Assembly (NCBI GenBank): GCA_964410015.1
Contig: CAYPFV010000081.1
Span: forward strand, 1-14,149
Source: SKVR01 sp964410015
Lineage (GTDB): Bacteria; Bacteroidota; Bacteroidia; Bacteroidales; UBA7960
Reading direction: 5' to 3'
DNA length: 14,149 nucleotides
The notes under the pieces were generated by a model. It saw only the letters and a program-made list of their open reading frames with translations, had not been told where the DNA came from and searched no databases. Made by a program: the position numbers and the translations under genes. Positions 1-6,893 of the stretch are shown here, one piece after another (positions within the stretch are counted from its first letter, which is position 1; the number at the start of each line of letters is the position of its first letter).

Positions 1-45
1 ATTTTAGAAAAAAAATATAAAAATGTCTGACTTTATGGACAGACA
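1..45 (-). terminator. Possible rho-independent terminator, minus strand
   Basis: Read on the minus strand, TGTCTG and CAGACA (plus positions 24-45) form a perfect 6-bp stem with a 10-base loop. It is followed by a long T-rich tract, TTTTTATATTTTTTTT. It lies 275 bp beyond the YkgJ-type stop codon and could end the ricT-gldH-PBP1A-ykgJ transcript. The short stem keeps confidence moderate. Confidence 0.45.
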
Positions 46-319
46 CTAATTAGTGAAATGGAGGTTCTGTCCTATCAATTTACTCAAAATAATTACAGGA
101 CTAAAAGTAAGAAGTTTCAATTACACGAATAAAATACAATCAAATAAAGCCAACACTGAAATTCATTTTGATTCTGTTGATTCGTAAGCACTAAATGTTT
201 TGTGTAATTTTATGAACCGAGCCATGATAATAATATTGATAAACAGGCTGATGATTATAATTCGTAGCATGGAAAAATTCCAAAACAGTATTTTGGCGAG
301 CTCCATCTGACCGAATGAT
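1..319. other. Left-edge region downstream of the ykgJ-type gene
   Basis: About 320 bp without a supported gene. A minus-strand frame of 71 codons at 163-378 overlaps the end of the YkgJ-type gene in another frame and is rich in Ile/Phe from AT-rich DNA; I do not accept it. At 44-55 there is a perfect 12-bp palindrome, CACTAATTAGTG, beside a possible terminator. Confidence 0.45.
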
Positions 320-802
320 TCAAATTTTAAGCAGATTAAAAATATGATAAACGGCCGGGCATATTTGGGTGTTTTCAAGGCACACCGGCAGGATTGATTT
401 AATATTTTTCTGATTGGTATGAGGATATTGTCGACAGGCTTTAGGGCGCGCTGGATATACCGAGCAGTAATTATCTTCCATCAAAAAGGGACATGGGATT
501 TGCTGGAAAACATAATCATCATCTTCATCGGAAGTAATATATTTTTGCATAAAATCCGCTTCTTTGATTTTTAAAAAAGCAGCCAATCTTTTTATATCAG
601 AGAGAGTGATCCGTGGGCCTAAACCACGGCAGCAATTAGCACATTCCAGGCAATTGATCTTTGAAAAAGCATCATCATGAAACGAATGAAAAAGTATATC
701 AATTTGCTTTGATTTAAGATTTCTGATTTTTTTTACTATATGCTTAAATTCTTTTTTCCGGCTTTTTGCATTGTTTCTTAATATATCAGGATTTTTAATC
801 AT
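320..802 (-). CDS. YkgJ-type cysteine-cluster protein (putative zinc/iron-chelating domain)
   Basis: A 160-residue soluble protein of the YkgJ / CxxCxxCC family, predicted to chelate zinc or iron; no reaction is established for this family. Seen: a basic, helical N-terminus (residues 10-32), then CLECANCC at 51-58, CPF at 104-106, and further cysteines at 113, 123, 141 and 148. The run PxACRxYPHT at 120-129 is typical of Bacteroidota members. I chose the ATG at 802. A TTG five codons upstream (817) is also open but gives an unusual N-terminus. It lies 32 bp downstream of the PBP1A gene on the same strand, so it is probably the last gene of the ricT-gldH-PBP1A transcript. No signal peptide is visible, so it should be cytoplasmic. 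Family assignment is firm; cellular role is unknown. Confidence 0.88.
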   Translation of the reverse strand: MIKNPDILRNNAKSRKKEFKHIVKKIRNLKSKQIDILFHSFHDDAFSKINCLECANCCRGLGPRITLSDIKRLAAFLKIKEADFMQKYITSDEDDDYVFQQIPCPFLMEDNYCSVYPARPKACRQYPHTNQKNIKSILPVCLENTQICPAVYHIFNLLKI

Positions 803-834
803 AGTAAAATGAACCAATTTCAGGGTGTAAGGGT

Positions 835-3096
835 TTAAAAAATATCCTGATCGAAAATACCCCTGGGGTTTGTTTGTTCGGGTTCAAATTTATCGCAATC
901 GGTTTGAATATTTAAAGGATTGAGTGGGGGTTCAAAATCTTCTGTGGATATTTCAACAGATTTATCATTATATAATCTTTTCATATAAAGCGCCCAAATG
1001 GGTAATGCCATATTGGCTCCTTGTCCCAGTGTAATGGTTCTGAATCTGATTCCGCGGTCTTCAGCACCCACCCAAACACCAGTAACCAGATCGGGAGTGA
1101 GTCCGATAAACCAACCATCGGAGTTGTTTTGTGTGGTACCTGTTTTTCCTGCAATGGGATTGGTGAGTTCGTATTTGTATCTGAGTCTGACCCCTGTACC
1201 GCTTTGCACAACTCCTTTCATAAGTTCGAGCATCAGGTATGCGGTCTGTTCGTTCATGGCTTCGTTTTGTACCGGATTGAAAGATTCGATGAGGTTGCCA
1301 TTACTATCTTCAATATGGGTAACAAAGCTGGGTTGTATATACACACCTTTGTTGGCATAAGACGACATGGCGCCCACCATTTCGTAGACTGATATATCCG
1401 GAGTTCCCAGAGAGATTGCCGGAACAGGATCGAGAGGGCTGGTAATGCCAAGTTTTCTAACCAGGTCTATCAAAGCATGAGGAGAGTATCTTTTGATTAA
1501 AAAAGCAGATATGTAATTCACCGAGTTGGCCAGAGCCCATTTGAGTGTTACCATTTCGCCCTCTCTTTTATCGGTTGAATTTTTTGGGGTCCACACATCG
1601 CCGTTGCCTAGTTCAAATGAAACAGGTGTGTTGGGGATTTCGGAGCAAGGGCCAAATTCTCCTTCCCGCATGGCAAGTGTGTATAAAAATGGTTTAAAAG
1701 TAGAGCCTACCTGCCTTTTGCTTTGTGTTACATGATCAAACTTAAAGTGCTTGTAGTCAATTCCTCCAACATATGCTCTTACAAACCCGGTTTGTGGTTC
1801 CACTGACATCAAGCCTGTGTTGAGGAAAAATTTATAATATCTGATGGAATCCATAGGGGTCATAACCGTATCAATTTCTCCTTCCCACGAAAAAACATTC
1901 ATCTCAACGGGAGTATTAAAGATTTTACGGATAGAATCCTGGGTGACATTGGCTACCCTGAGTTTTCTGTATCTTTCGCTTCTTCGCATGGAGTTATCCA
2001 TGAGTCGGTTAATCTCTTCGGGTTTCAGGTCTTCACCAAAGGGAGCATTTGTATACCCCTTCCAATGATTAAAAAACTCTTTCTGAAGGTCTTCACCCAT
2101 ATGTTTTGCCACAGCTGCTTCGGCGTGTTCCTGCATTCTGCTATCTATGGTGGTATATATCTTCAACCCATCTTTATAGATATTGTAGTTTGATCCATCG
2201 GGTTTCTTCTTCTTACTGGCCCATTCATTAAGTTGGCCTCTCAGGTATTCACGGAAATAGGTAGCTGTACCGGTATTTTGGTCTTGTATCTGAAATTCTG
2301 ACATATCAAGTGGAAGAGTACGAAGTGAGTCATATTCTTGTTCTTCGAGGTATCCGTATCGTGCCATTTGGTTTAAAACCACTTCTCTTCTCAGGAGAGC
2401 TCTTTCGGGATTGCGAACAGGATGATACCAGGTGGGTGCTTTCAACAATCCTACAAGCATCGCAGCTTCTTCTACCTTCAAAGAGTCGGGAGAGGTATTA
2501 TAATAAGTTTTGGAAGCCAACTTAATACCATATGCATGACTGCCAAAGTTTACGGTGTTTAAATACATGGCAATAATTTCTTCTTTGGTATAGTTTCGCT
2601 CCAGTTTGCTGGCAACCACCCACTCTTTGAGTTTGATAATGATCATTTGAAAAGTAGAGGGGTTTTGTTGTCTTGGGAAAAGATTTTTTGCCAGCTGCTG
2701 GCTTAATGTGCTGCCACCACCAGAGCTTCTCTGTCCCATAAGTATGCTTCTGAAAATAACTCTCATTACACTTCTTATATCTACACCAGAATGATCATAA
2801 AACCTGATATCCTCTGTAGCAATAAGAGCTTCAATGAGATTAGGCGATATTTCATCATAGGTAATATTAGATCTGTTTTGAATGGCATAAGTTCCCAGCA
2901 GTTTTTGATCGGCAGAATAAATTTCGCTTGCCAAATTGCTTTTAGGATTTTCCAGTTCTTCAAAAGAGGGCATATAGCCCCATAATCCCAGAGAAATGGT
3001 AGAAAAAATAAGTATTGTTAGTACAACAGGTGTAAATATAATTATCCAGAAAACTTTCAGGTATTTTCGGAAGTTTTGTGGTTCTTTTTTGCTCAT
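835..3096 (-). CDS. Penicillin-binding protein 1A, bifunctional transglycosylase/transpeptidase
   Basis: A 753-residue class A PBP that polymerises lipid II into glycan strands and cross-links the peptides at the outer face of the inner membrane. Seen: a short cytoplasmic N-terminus, one membrane anchor (about 14-38), then a GT51 transglycosylase domain (about 60-240) with the catalytic Glu95 in ATEDIRFYDHSG and the GGGSTLSQQLAKN motif at 126-138. The transpeptidase domain (about 425-700) has the nucleophile Ser465 in STFK, the SVN triad at 525-527 and KTGTT at 651-655. All key residues are present, so both activities are expected. The length is usual for Bacteroidota PBP1A. The C-terminus is short and proline/acid-rich, with no extra domain. 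It starts 42 bp after gldH and precedes the YkgJ-type gene. The symbol mrcA/ponA is used for such proteins, but orthology to a specific paralogue cannot be settled here. Confidence 0.96.
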   Translation of the reverse strand: MSKKEPQNFRKYLKVFWIIIFTPVVLTILIFSTISLGLWGYMPSFEELENPKSNLASEIYSADQKLLGTYAIQNRSNITYDEISPNLIEALIATEDIRFYDHSGVDIRSVMRVIFRSILMGQRSSGGGSTLSQQLAKNLFPRQQNPSTFQMIIIKLKEWVVASKLERNYTKEEIIAMYLNTVNFGSHAYGIKLASKTYYNTSPDSLKVEEAAMLVGLLKAPTWYHPVRNPERALLRREVVLNQMARYGYLEEQEYDSLRTLPLDMSEFQIQDQNTGTATYFREYLRGQLNEWASKKKKPDGSNYNIYKDGLKIYTTIDSRMQEHAEAAVAKHMGEDLQKEFFNHWKGYTNAPFGEDLKPEEINRLMDNSMRRSERYRKLRVANVTQDSIRKIFNTPVEMNVFSWEGEIDTVMTPMDSIRYYKFFLNTGLMSVEPQTGFVRAYVGGIDYKHFKFDHVTQSKRQVGSTFKPFLYTLAMREGEFGPCSEIPNTPVSFELGNGDVWTPKNSTDKREGEMVTLKWALANSVNYISAFLIKRYSPHALIDLVRKLGITSPLDPVPAISLGTPDISVYEMVGAMSSYANKGVYIQPSFVTHIEDSNGNLIESFNPVQNEAMNEQTAYLMLELMKGVVQSGTGVRLRYKYELTNPIAGKTGTTQNNSDGWFIGLTPDLVTGVWVGAEDRGIRFRTITLGQGANMALPIWALYMKRLYNDKSVEISTEDFEPPLNPLNIQTDCDKFEPEQTNPRGIFDQDIF

Positions 3097-3138
3097 AAAA
3101 TTGGGTATTTGCTGATTTATAACGAAACTTCAACAGGT

Positions 3139-3621
3139 TTATTTTTCCTCAATTCTGATTCCGATATGGGTAATGCCTGGTAAGTATTCATTGCGCATAG
3201 CGTGTTGAATAAAAAATTTATAATTTCCCTTTTCCGGAAACCATACATCGCGTCTGAAATGAAAACTATTGGATTTAATGTTTCCAAAACCTTCACCTGT
3301 CCATTGGCCGGAACGTCTTGCCAGGTTAGCTTCGATGGTATCTGTAAAAATTCTTCCATCGGGAAAGTGTGTCTGAAAAAAAACAATAAAATTCCGGTAA
3401 GGATAATCCCTGTTGTTTCTTACATTGAGGTAAATGTTGTAAAGGGCAGATGTGTCCTGCGATTCAAATTCAAAATCTACTTTTTCAAGGTAGTGCCAAC
3501 CTTGCGTATCAATTTTTTTATTTTTTTCGAAAACCACCTGATTGTTGCAGGCATAGAATAAAAACATGCTTAGTATAGACCCGAGGGTTAGCAAAAAAAC
3601 AATAGGATTACTTTTGTTCAT
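3139..3621 (-). CDS. gldH: Gliding motility lipoprotein GldH
   Basis: A 160-residue protein recognised as GldH, a lipoprotein required for gliding in Flavobacterium johnsoniae but also kept by many non-gliding Bacteroidota. Seen: a hydrophobic signal (about 7-22) ending in FYAC, so Cys25 would be lipidated. The lipobox is loose because Phe, not Leu/Val/Ile, sits at -3. The mature part carries family hallmarks: NLARRSGQWTGEGFG at about 104-118, followed by an aromatic/basic FHFRRDVWFPEKGNYKF region (about 126-142). The ATG at 3621 is the only sensible start. It lies between ricT (65 bp) and the PBP1A gene (42 bp) on one strand, an order common in Bacteroidota. The rest of the gld machinery is not in this window, so gliding cannot be inferred from this gene alone. 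Confidence 0.88.
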   Translation of the reverse strand: MNKSNPIVFLLTLGSILSMFLFYACNNQVVFEKNKKIDTQGWHYLEKVDFEFESQDTSALYNIYLNVRNNRDYPYRNFIVFFQTHFPDGRIFTDTIEANLARRSGQWTGEGFGNIKSNSFHFRRDVWFPEKGNYKFFIQHAMRNEYLPGITHIGIRIEEK

Positions 3622-3686
3622 ATATGGTTTTTATAAGATTTAAAAATACAAAAAATCCCGGATCAACAGTGCGCTACTATGCAATA

Positions 3687-4862
3687 TTAGTTTTTTCTGT
3701 CGGATCTTTTTTTTCTTGATTTTTTTCTTTTTGACTTTCTTTTGTTTTGGTTTTTGGGAGCTTTATCAAAACGTGTGAGGCTGTCTTCTTCATAGCCTGT
3801 ATCATTGTTCAATGATTCAGCAACCTTATTATCCTCAAAAGTATTTTCATCTTTGAGGTCTTCGGGCAGGATATTTTTTTTGTTCATTTCCATAATCTCT
3901 CTTACTCTTTGGTAAGTTAAGCAGATGAAATTATTAGGTGCATCGAGGTAGGTATACCACATAAGGTTTCTGAGTATATCGGATTTCATAAACCTTGCCG
4001 AACCTTTCTTTGTTTTTAACAATATATTGGTATCGGGTTGATCCTTTAAAATATCCAGATAACAGTCGTTTTCATAATTGATACAACATTTCAGTTTAGA
4101 GCATTGGCCGGCAAGTTTTTGAGGGTTTAGTGAAAGCTGCTGTGTACGAGCGGCATTGGTAGAAACCGACTGAAAATTTGTAAGCCATGTTGCACAACAG
4201 AGTTCCCTGCCACACGATCCAATACCTCCCAGTCTGCTTGCTTCCTGGCGCATGCCGATTTGTCGCATTTCTATGCGAACATTAAACATCTCCGCCAAAA
4301 CTTTTATCAATTGCCTGAAATCGACTCTTTCATCGGCAGTATAATAAAAGATTGCTTTAGTTTTATCACCCTGATATTCCACATCGCTAATTTTCATTTG
4401 CAGATGAAGGTCAGAAGCAGCGGTTCGTGATCCATGCATGGTTTTATGCTCCAGACTAACAGCGTTTACATATTTTTCAATGTCAGAAAGTTTTGCTTTT
4501 CTGTATACCTTTTTAAACTCGGTTTTCTCCGGGTCAATTTTTTTCTTTTTTACCTGAAGGTTTACCAGTTCACCGGTAAGGGTTACGATACCGATATCGT
4601 GCCCCGGAGAAGCTTCTACTGCTACTATATCACCTTCTTCAATTTGAAGATCGTCAGGAACAGTATAAAAATCTTTCCGGCTATTTTTAAATCTTACTTC
4701 TGCCAATTCACTCCCAGGATATATTTTGGGTGGTTTAATATTTTCAATCCAGTTAAAAACATTTAGTTTTGTGCAAGAGTGTGCATGAGCTTTTTTCTGG
4801 CATGTGTGTGTTAAATCAGGTTTATCCCTGAATCCTCTTGATATATAATTGTTGTTTTTCAA
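3687..4862 (-). CDS. ricT: PSP1 domain protein, RicT (YaaT) family
   Basis: A 391-residue PSP1-domain protein homologous to RicT/YaaT. In Bacillus subtilis RicT forms an Fe-S-containing complex with RicA and RicF that promotes RNA maturation by RNase Y; the Bacteroidota role is not established. Seen: an N-terminal Cys/His patch (Cys21, His25, His27, Cys30), the PSP1 core (about 50-275), and a cysteine cluster SCGRELCC at 216-223 plus C254, CC259-260 and C267. This matches the cysteines thought to bind Fe-S clusters. The C-terminus (about 335-391) is acidic, then very Lys/Arg-rich (from 371), suggesting nucleic-acid or ribosome contact. The start is TTG at 4862: no in-frame ATG exists before residue 143, and a TGA lies two codons upstream. 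It is the first gene of a tight four-gene set with gldH and the PBP1A gene. Confidence 0.9.
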   Translation of the reverse strand: MKNNNYISRGFRDKPDLTHTCQKKAHAHSCTKLNVFNWIENIKPPKIYPGSELAEVRFKNSRKDFYTVPDDLQIEEGDIVAVEASPGHDIGIVTLTGELVNLQVKKKKIDPEKTEFKKVYRKAKLSDIEKYVNAVSLEHKTMHGSRTAASDLHLQMKISDVEYQGDKTKAIFYYTADERVDFRQLIKVLAEMFNVRIEMRQIGMRQEASRLGGIGSCGRELCCATWLTNFQSVSTNAARTQQLSLNPQKLAGQCSKLKCCINYENDCYLDILKDQPDTNILLKTKKGSARFMKSDILRNLMWYTYLDAPNNFICLTYQRVREIMEMNKKNILPEDLKDENTFEDNKVAESLNNDTGYEEDSLTRFDKAPKNQNKRKSKRKKSRKKRSDRKN

Positions 4863-5101
4863 AATTCACGTTTTTTATTAATTTTAAATCATTGCAAATT
4901 TAAGGAAATTAATGCTTTTGTTTAATAAACTTGGATGGTTTAAGGATTATTCATGGTTTGATCTTATTGGATTATTCCATGAGAACAATGTAATTACTCA
5001 TGATTAAACTTAATTTTACGGTCTGCTGGAATTTTTTTATGATATATGATGAAAATAATTATGTTTCAAGTTGTCGGATTCGTTTTCTTCATCTGTATTA
5101 T
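4863..5101. other. Non-coding gap between holB and ricT, outside the MITE-like element
   Basis: About 240 bp of AT-rich DNA without a plausible gene. The only structure seen is a 6-bp inverted repeat, CATGAG at 4978-4983 and CTCATG at 4997-5002 with a 13-bp spacer, and the ricT -7 box near the left end. No RNA gene was recognised. Confidence 0.5.
4895..4902 (-). promoter_or_regulatory. Candidate -7 box upstream of ricT
   Basis: On the minus strand this reads TAAATTTG, an exact match to the Bacteroidota -7 consensus TAnnTTTG. It would start transcription about 25 nt before the ricT TTG start. No good TTTG -33 element is seen at the usual distance of about 20 bp, so the call rests on the -7 box and its position. 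If real, ricT-gldH-PBP1A-ykgJ is transcribed independently of holB. Confidence 0.35.
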
Positions 5102-5128
5102 TGAGTCCACTCTGAAAAGTAAATTATC

Positions 5129-5155
5129 CACAGATTACACAGATTTACACAGATG
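5129..5155 (+). repeat. CACAGAT short tandem-like repeat
   Basis: Three consecutive units begin with CACAGAT, at 5129, 5138 and 5148 (unit lengths 9 and 10 bp). A fourth, CACAGATTT, is at 5197-5205. All lie inside the MITE-like element. I recall CACAGATTTACACAGAT-like stretches in intergenic DNA of many bacteria, but I cannot confirm that here. Confidence 0.6.
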
Positions 5156-5206
5156 CTAAACTTTGATAATCAATGATTTTGAAAAAACAAAATGAACACA
5201 GATTTG

Positions 5207-5224
5207 CCGAAAACAAGTTTTCGG
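5207..5224. repeat. Perfect hairpin at right end of the MITE-like element
   Basis: CCGAAAAC and GTTTTCGG form a perfect 8-bp inverted repeat with a 2-base AA spacer. It overlaps the right terminal repeat. No T-tract follows on either strand, so it is not an obvious intrinsic terminator for holB, although it is in the right place. Confidence 0.6.
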
Positions 5225-5245
5225 AGTGTACTCATTATTGCATCT

Positions 5246-6379
5246 CTAATTTACCGATCGCAGGATCATATTGGTTTTTAAAGAAAGATCAGTAAATAGT
5301 ATCTTTGGGTTGGCATTTCTCTCGATATGAAAAACTGCCTGTGAAAACTCCTGAGTCAGCGGGGTTGCTATTTCTGGTTTTAAGACCCCGGAAAATTTTC
5401 GGATAAAATCTTCATTATATGAGTTGGTTCTTAAAAGTTTTTCTGCTTTAAAGTTTAGCAGCGTGCATTGTCTGAAGATTTCAATGGCAAAAGACAGAAA
5501 CGTTTTTTGTTTTTCTCTGCCCAGTTTAGAGAATATGTCAACAAAAGACACAATAGATTCAATATCTGGTTTGTAGCATGCTCTGAGCCAGTCTCTCAGT
5601 AAATTTGTATTGTTTTGGTTGATTTCGCTGTTTTGGAGCATTTGCTGTGCTCTCAGAAAATTACCTTCTGCCAGAAATGCGATCTGATGGGCTTGTTCGG
5701 GTTCGCAGTTGTATTGTTTTATTAGTCCTTGTTCTATGGCATTGTCGTCCAAACAGGGAATTTTGATCAGTTGTGTTCTGGACAGAATGGTGTTCAGGAT
5801 CAGATCCTGATTTTCGGAAATGATCAGAAAAATTGTGTTTTCAGGAGGTTCTTCCAGGATTTTGAGCAACTTAGGTGCCGCTGCATGATAAAGCCTTTCA
5901 ATCATCCAAATGATAACTATTTTATATTTAGATTCAAAAGATTTGTATCCCAGAACCCTGATGATTTCGTTGCAATCTTCCGAATTGATGATTCCCTGTT
6001 TGTTTTCCATCCCTATGAAGTTGTACCAGTTGTTTAAACTTACATAAGGAGATATTGACAGGTATTCCCTCCATTGATGAATAAAATCTTTGCTTATCAG
6101 CGATCTGTCGCCTTGTTTTTTTGAAGGTATGGGGTAAAAGAAGTTTACATCGGGGTGCGCCAGTTTATTGAATTTGATGCATGAGGTACATCTGCCACAA
6201 GCATCCTCAATTCCCTGATTTTTGCAGCAAAGGAAGCGTGCATAAGCAAGAGCAAGACCCATTTTGCCACTTCCCTCACTGCCCAGAAATAATTGAGCAT
6301 GGCTTACCCGGTTTTTTTTTGCATTTTCAATAAGTTTTTGCTTTATAATATCTTGACCCAGTACATCTTTAAAAAACAT
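5246..6379 (-). CDS. holB: DNA polymerase III subunit delta prime
   Basis: A 377-residue AAA+ clamp-loader subunit that helps load the sliding clamp during replication. Seen: N-terminal MFFKDVLGQD, typical of the Bacteroidota protein; a Walker A-like GSEGSGKM at 33-40 with Lys39; zinc-binding cysteines at 51/52, 61, 64 and 67 (CGRCTSC); and KLLKILEEPPENT at 170-182, a family hallmark. The sensor/arginine-finger motif is SRT at 200-202, with Thr in place of the usual Cys of SRC. The C-terminal collar domain (about 230-377) is less conserved. I chose ATG 6379 because a further 14 codons upstream would need a TTG start and add a non-family peptide. Unlike E. coli delta prime, the phosphate-loop lysine is present, so nucleotide binding is possible. 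It is divergent from mltF and followed by the MITE-like element. Confidence 0.93.
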   Translation of the reverse strand: MFFKDVLGQDIIKQKLIENAKKNRVSHAQLFLGSEGSGKMGLALAYARFLCCKNQGIEDACGRCTSCIKFNKLAHPDVNFFYPIPSKKQGDRSLISKDFIHQWREYLSISPYVSLNNWYNFIGMENKQGIINSEDCNEIIRVLGYKSFESKYKIVIIWMIERLYHAAAPKLLKILEEPPENTIFLIISENQDLILNTILSRTQLIKIPCLDDNAIEQGLIKQYNCEPEQAHQIAFLAEGNFLRAQQMLQNSEINQNNTNLLRDWLRACYKPDIESIVSFVDIFSKLGREKQKTFLSFAIEIFRQCTLLNFKAEKLLRTNSYNEDFIRKFSGVLKPEIATPLTQEFSQAVFHIERNANPKILFTDLSLKTNMILRSVN

Positions 6380-6559
6380 AATGATTTCATTATTTACTTT
6401 TATGGATAAAATTACACACAATTTTCTAAACTGGTCAATAATAAGTGTAGAAAGGTTGTGGAATATAAACCACTTGTGGGGTATTTTTTGGGATATAAAA
6501 GTGCATGTGCTGCAAAAAAAAGTTTAAAATAGTTAAAAAAAAGAGTAAACCTGAAACTT

Positions 6560-6598
6560 TTGAAAAAAGCTAATCTTTTCAATTTGAAAAGTTTTCAA
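6560..6598. promoter_or_regulatory. Alternating TTGAAAA / TTTTCAA sites, possible operator
   Basis: Four 7-bp half-sites alternate in orientation: TTGAAAA 6560-6566, TTTTCAA 6576-6582, TTGAAAA 6584-6590 and TTTTCAA 6592-6598. The last three are spaced exactly 8 bp apart and form two overlapping perfect palindromes (6575-6591 and 6584-6598). They lie about 180-220 bp upstream of the holB start and about 300 bp upstream of mltF. A regulator binding site is inferred; AT-rich composition makes a chance origin possible. Confidence 0.3.
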
Positions 6599-6707
6599 CA
6601 CCGTTTTTCTATCCAAAGAATTGATTTCTCTAAGCTTTTGTTTCGATCAGTATAATTTCTGTTGGTAAATAATAGTGGTTAAGATACTTTTTAGTGTACT
6701 TTATGGT

Positions 6708-6715
6708 TATCTTTG
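6708..6715 (+). promoter_or_regulatory. Candidate distal -7 box for mltF
   Basis: TATCTTTG matches the Bacteroidota -7 consensus TAnnTTTG exactly. No clear TTTG -33 element is present about 20 bp upstream. It is a weaker candidate than the box at 6766 because it would give a leader of about 170 nt. Confidence 0.25.
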
Positions 6716-6765
6716 CAATTTCCAGAAAAAAGTGAAAATTATCTCTGGTGTAAGTAGAAAATTTG

Positions 6766-6773
6766 TACCTTTG
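6766..6773 (+). promoter_or_regulatory. Candidate proximal -7 box for mltF
   Basis: TACCTTTG, within TGTACCTTTGCA, is an exact TAnnTTTG match of a form common in Bacteroidota promoters. A clear TTTG -33 partner is lacking. Transcription would start near 6780, leaving a leader of roughly 115 nt before the mltF ATG. Confidence 0.45.
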
Positions 6774-6893
6774 CACTCTTTTTTGCGAAAAAGAAAATTT
6801 CAAGTCAATTAAAAAAAAACTGAAGATCGGTAAAGCGAAATATAGTTCAGGTTTAATTTTTGATTCGACAAGTAGAAATTAAAAAATCCACTA

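Larger units (their letters stand above)
5102..5234. mobile_element. MITE-like non-autonomous element, 133 bp
   Basis: The left end (5102-5119, TGAGTCCACTCTGAAAAG) and the reverse complement of the right end (5217-5234, TGAGTACACTCCGAAAAC) agree at 15 of 18 positions. Immediately outside both ends lies the direct repeat TTAT (5098-5101 and 5235-5238), which looks like a 4-bp target-site duplication. The interior has no ORF. It contains three adjacent CACAGAT units plus one more, and a perfect subterminal hairpin (5207-5224). It sits 11 bp beyond the holB stop codon. The ends and flanks are seen directly; mobility is inferred. A fortuitous inverted repeat flanked by a chance 4-bp AT-rich repeat is the main alternative. 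Confidence 0.5.
6380..6893. other. Divergent intergenic region between holB and mltF
   Basis: About 510 bp with no supported gene and no tRNA-like cloverleaf. It must hold the promoters of both flanking genes. It contains an alternating TTGAAAA/TTTTCAA cluster (6560-6598) and two TAnnTTTG boxes pointing at mltF. The run after 6766 leaves a leader of roughly 115-120 nt before mltF, in which I see no recognisable riboswitch. Confidence 0.5.

Noticed and set aside
163..378. Minus-strand 71-codon frame with hydrophobic stretches
   Set aside because: It overlaps the end of the YkgJ-type gene out of frame, is rich in residues expected from AT-rich DNA, and resembles no family I know.
998..1392. 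Long plus-strand frames opposite the PBP1A transpeptidase region
   Set aside because: The minus-strand PBP1A reading has all catalytic motifs; these are antisense shadows with no recognisable content.
5124..5205. CACAGAT repeats as a CRISPR array or replication origin
   Set aside because: The units are only 7-10 bp with no spacers, and there is one DnaA-box-like site rather than a cluster; no dnaA or cas gene is near.
6380..6893. A possible tRNA or small RNA gene in the holB-mltF gap
   Set aside because: I found no cloverleaf arms, no CCA end and no terminator hairpin with a T-tract; only AT-rich sequence and short palindromes.
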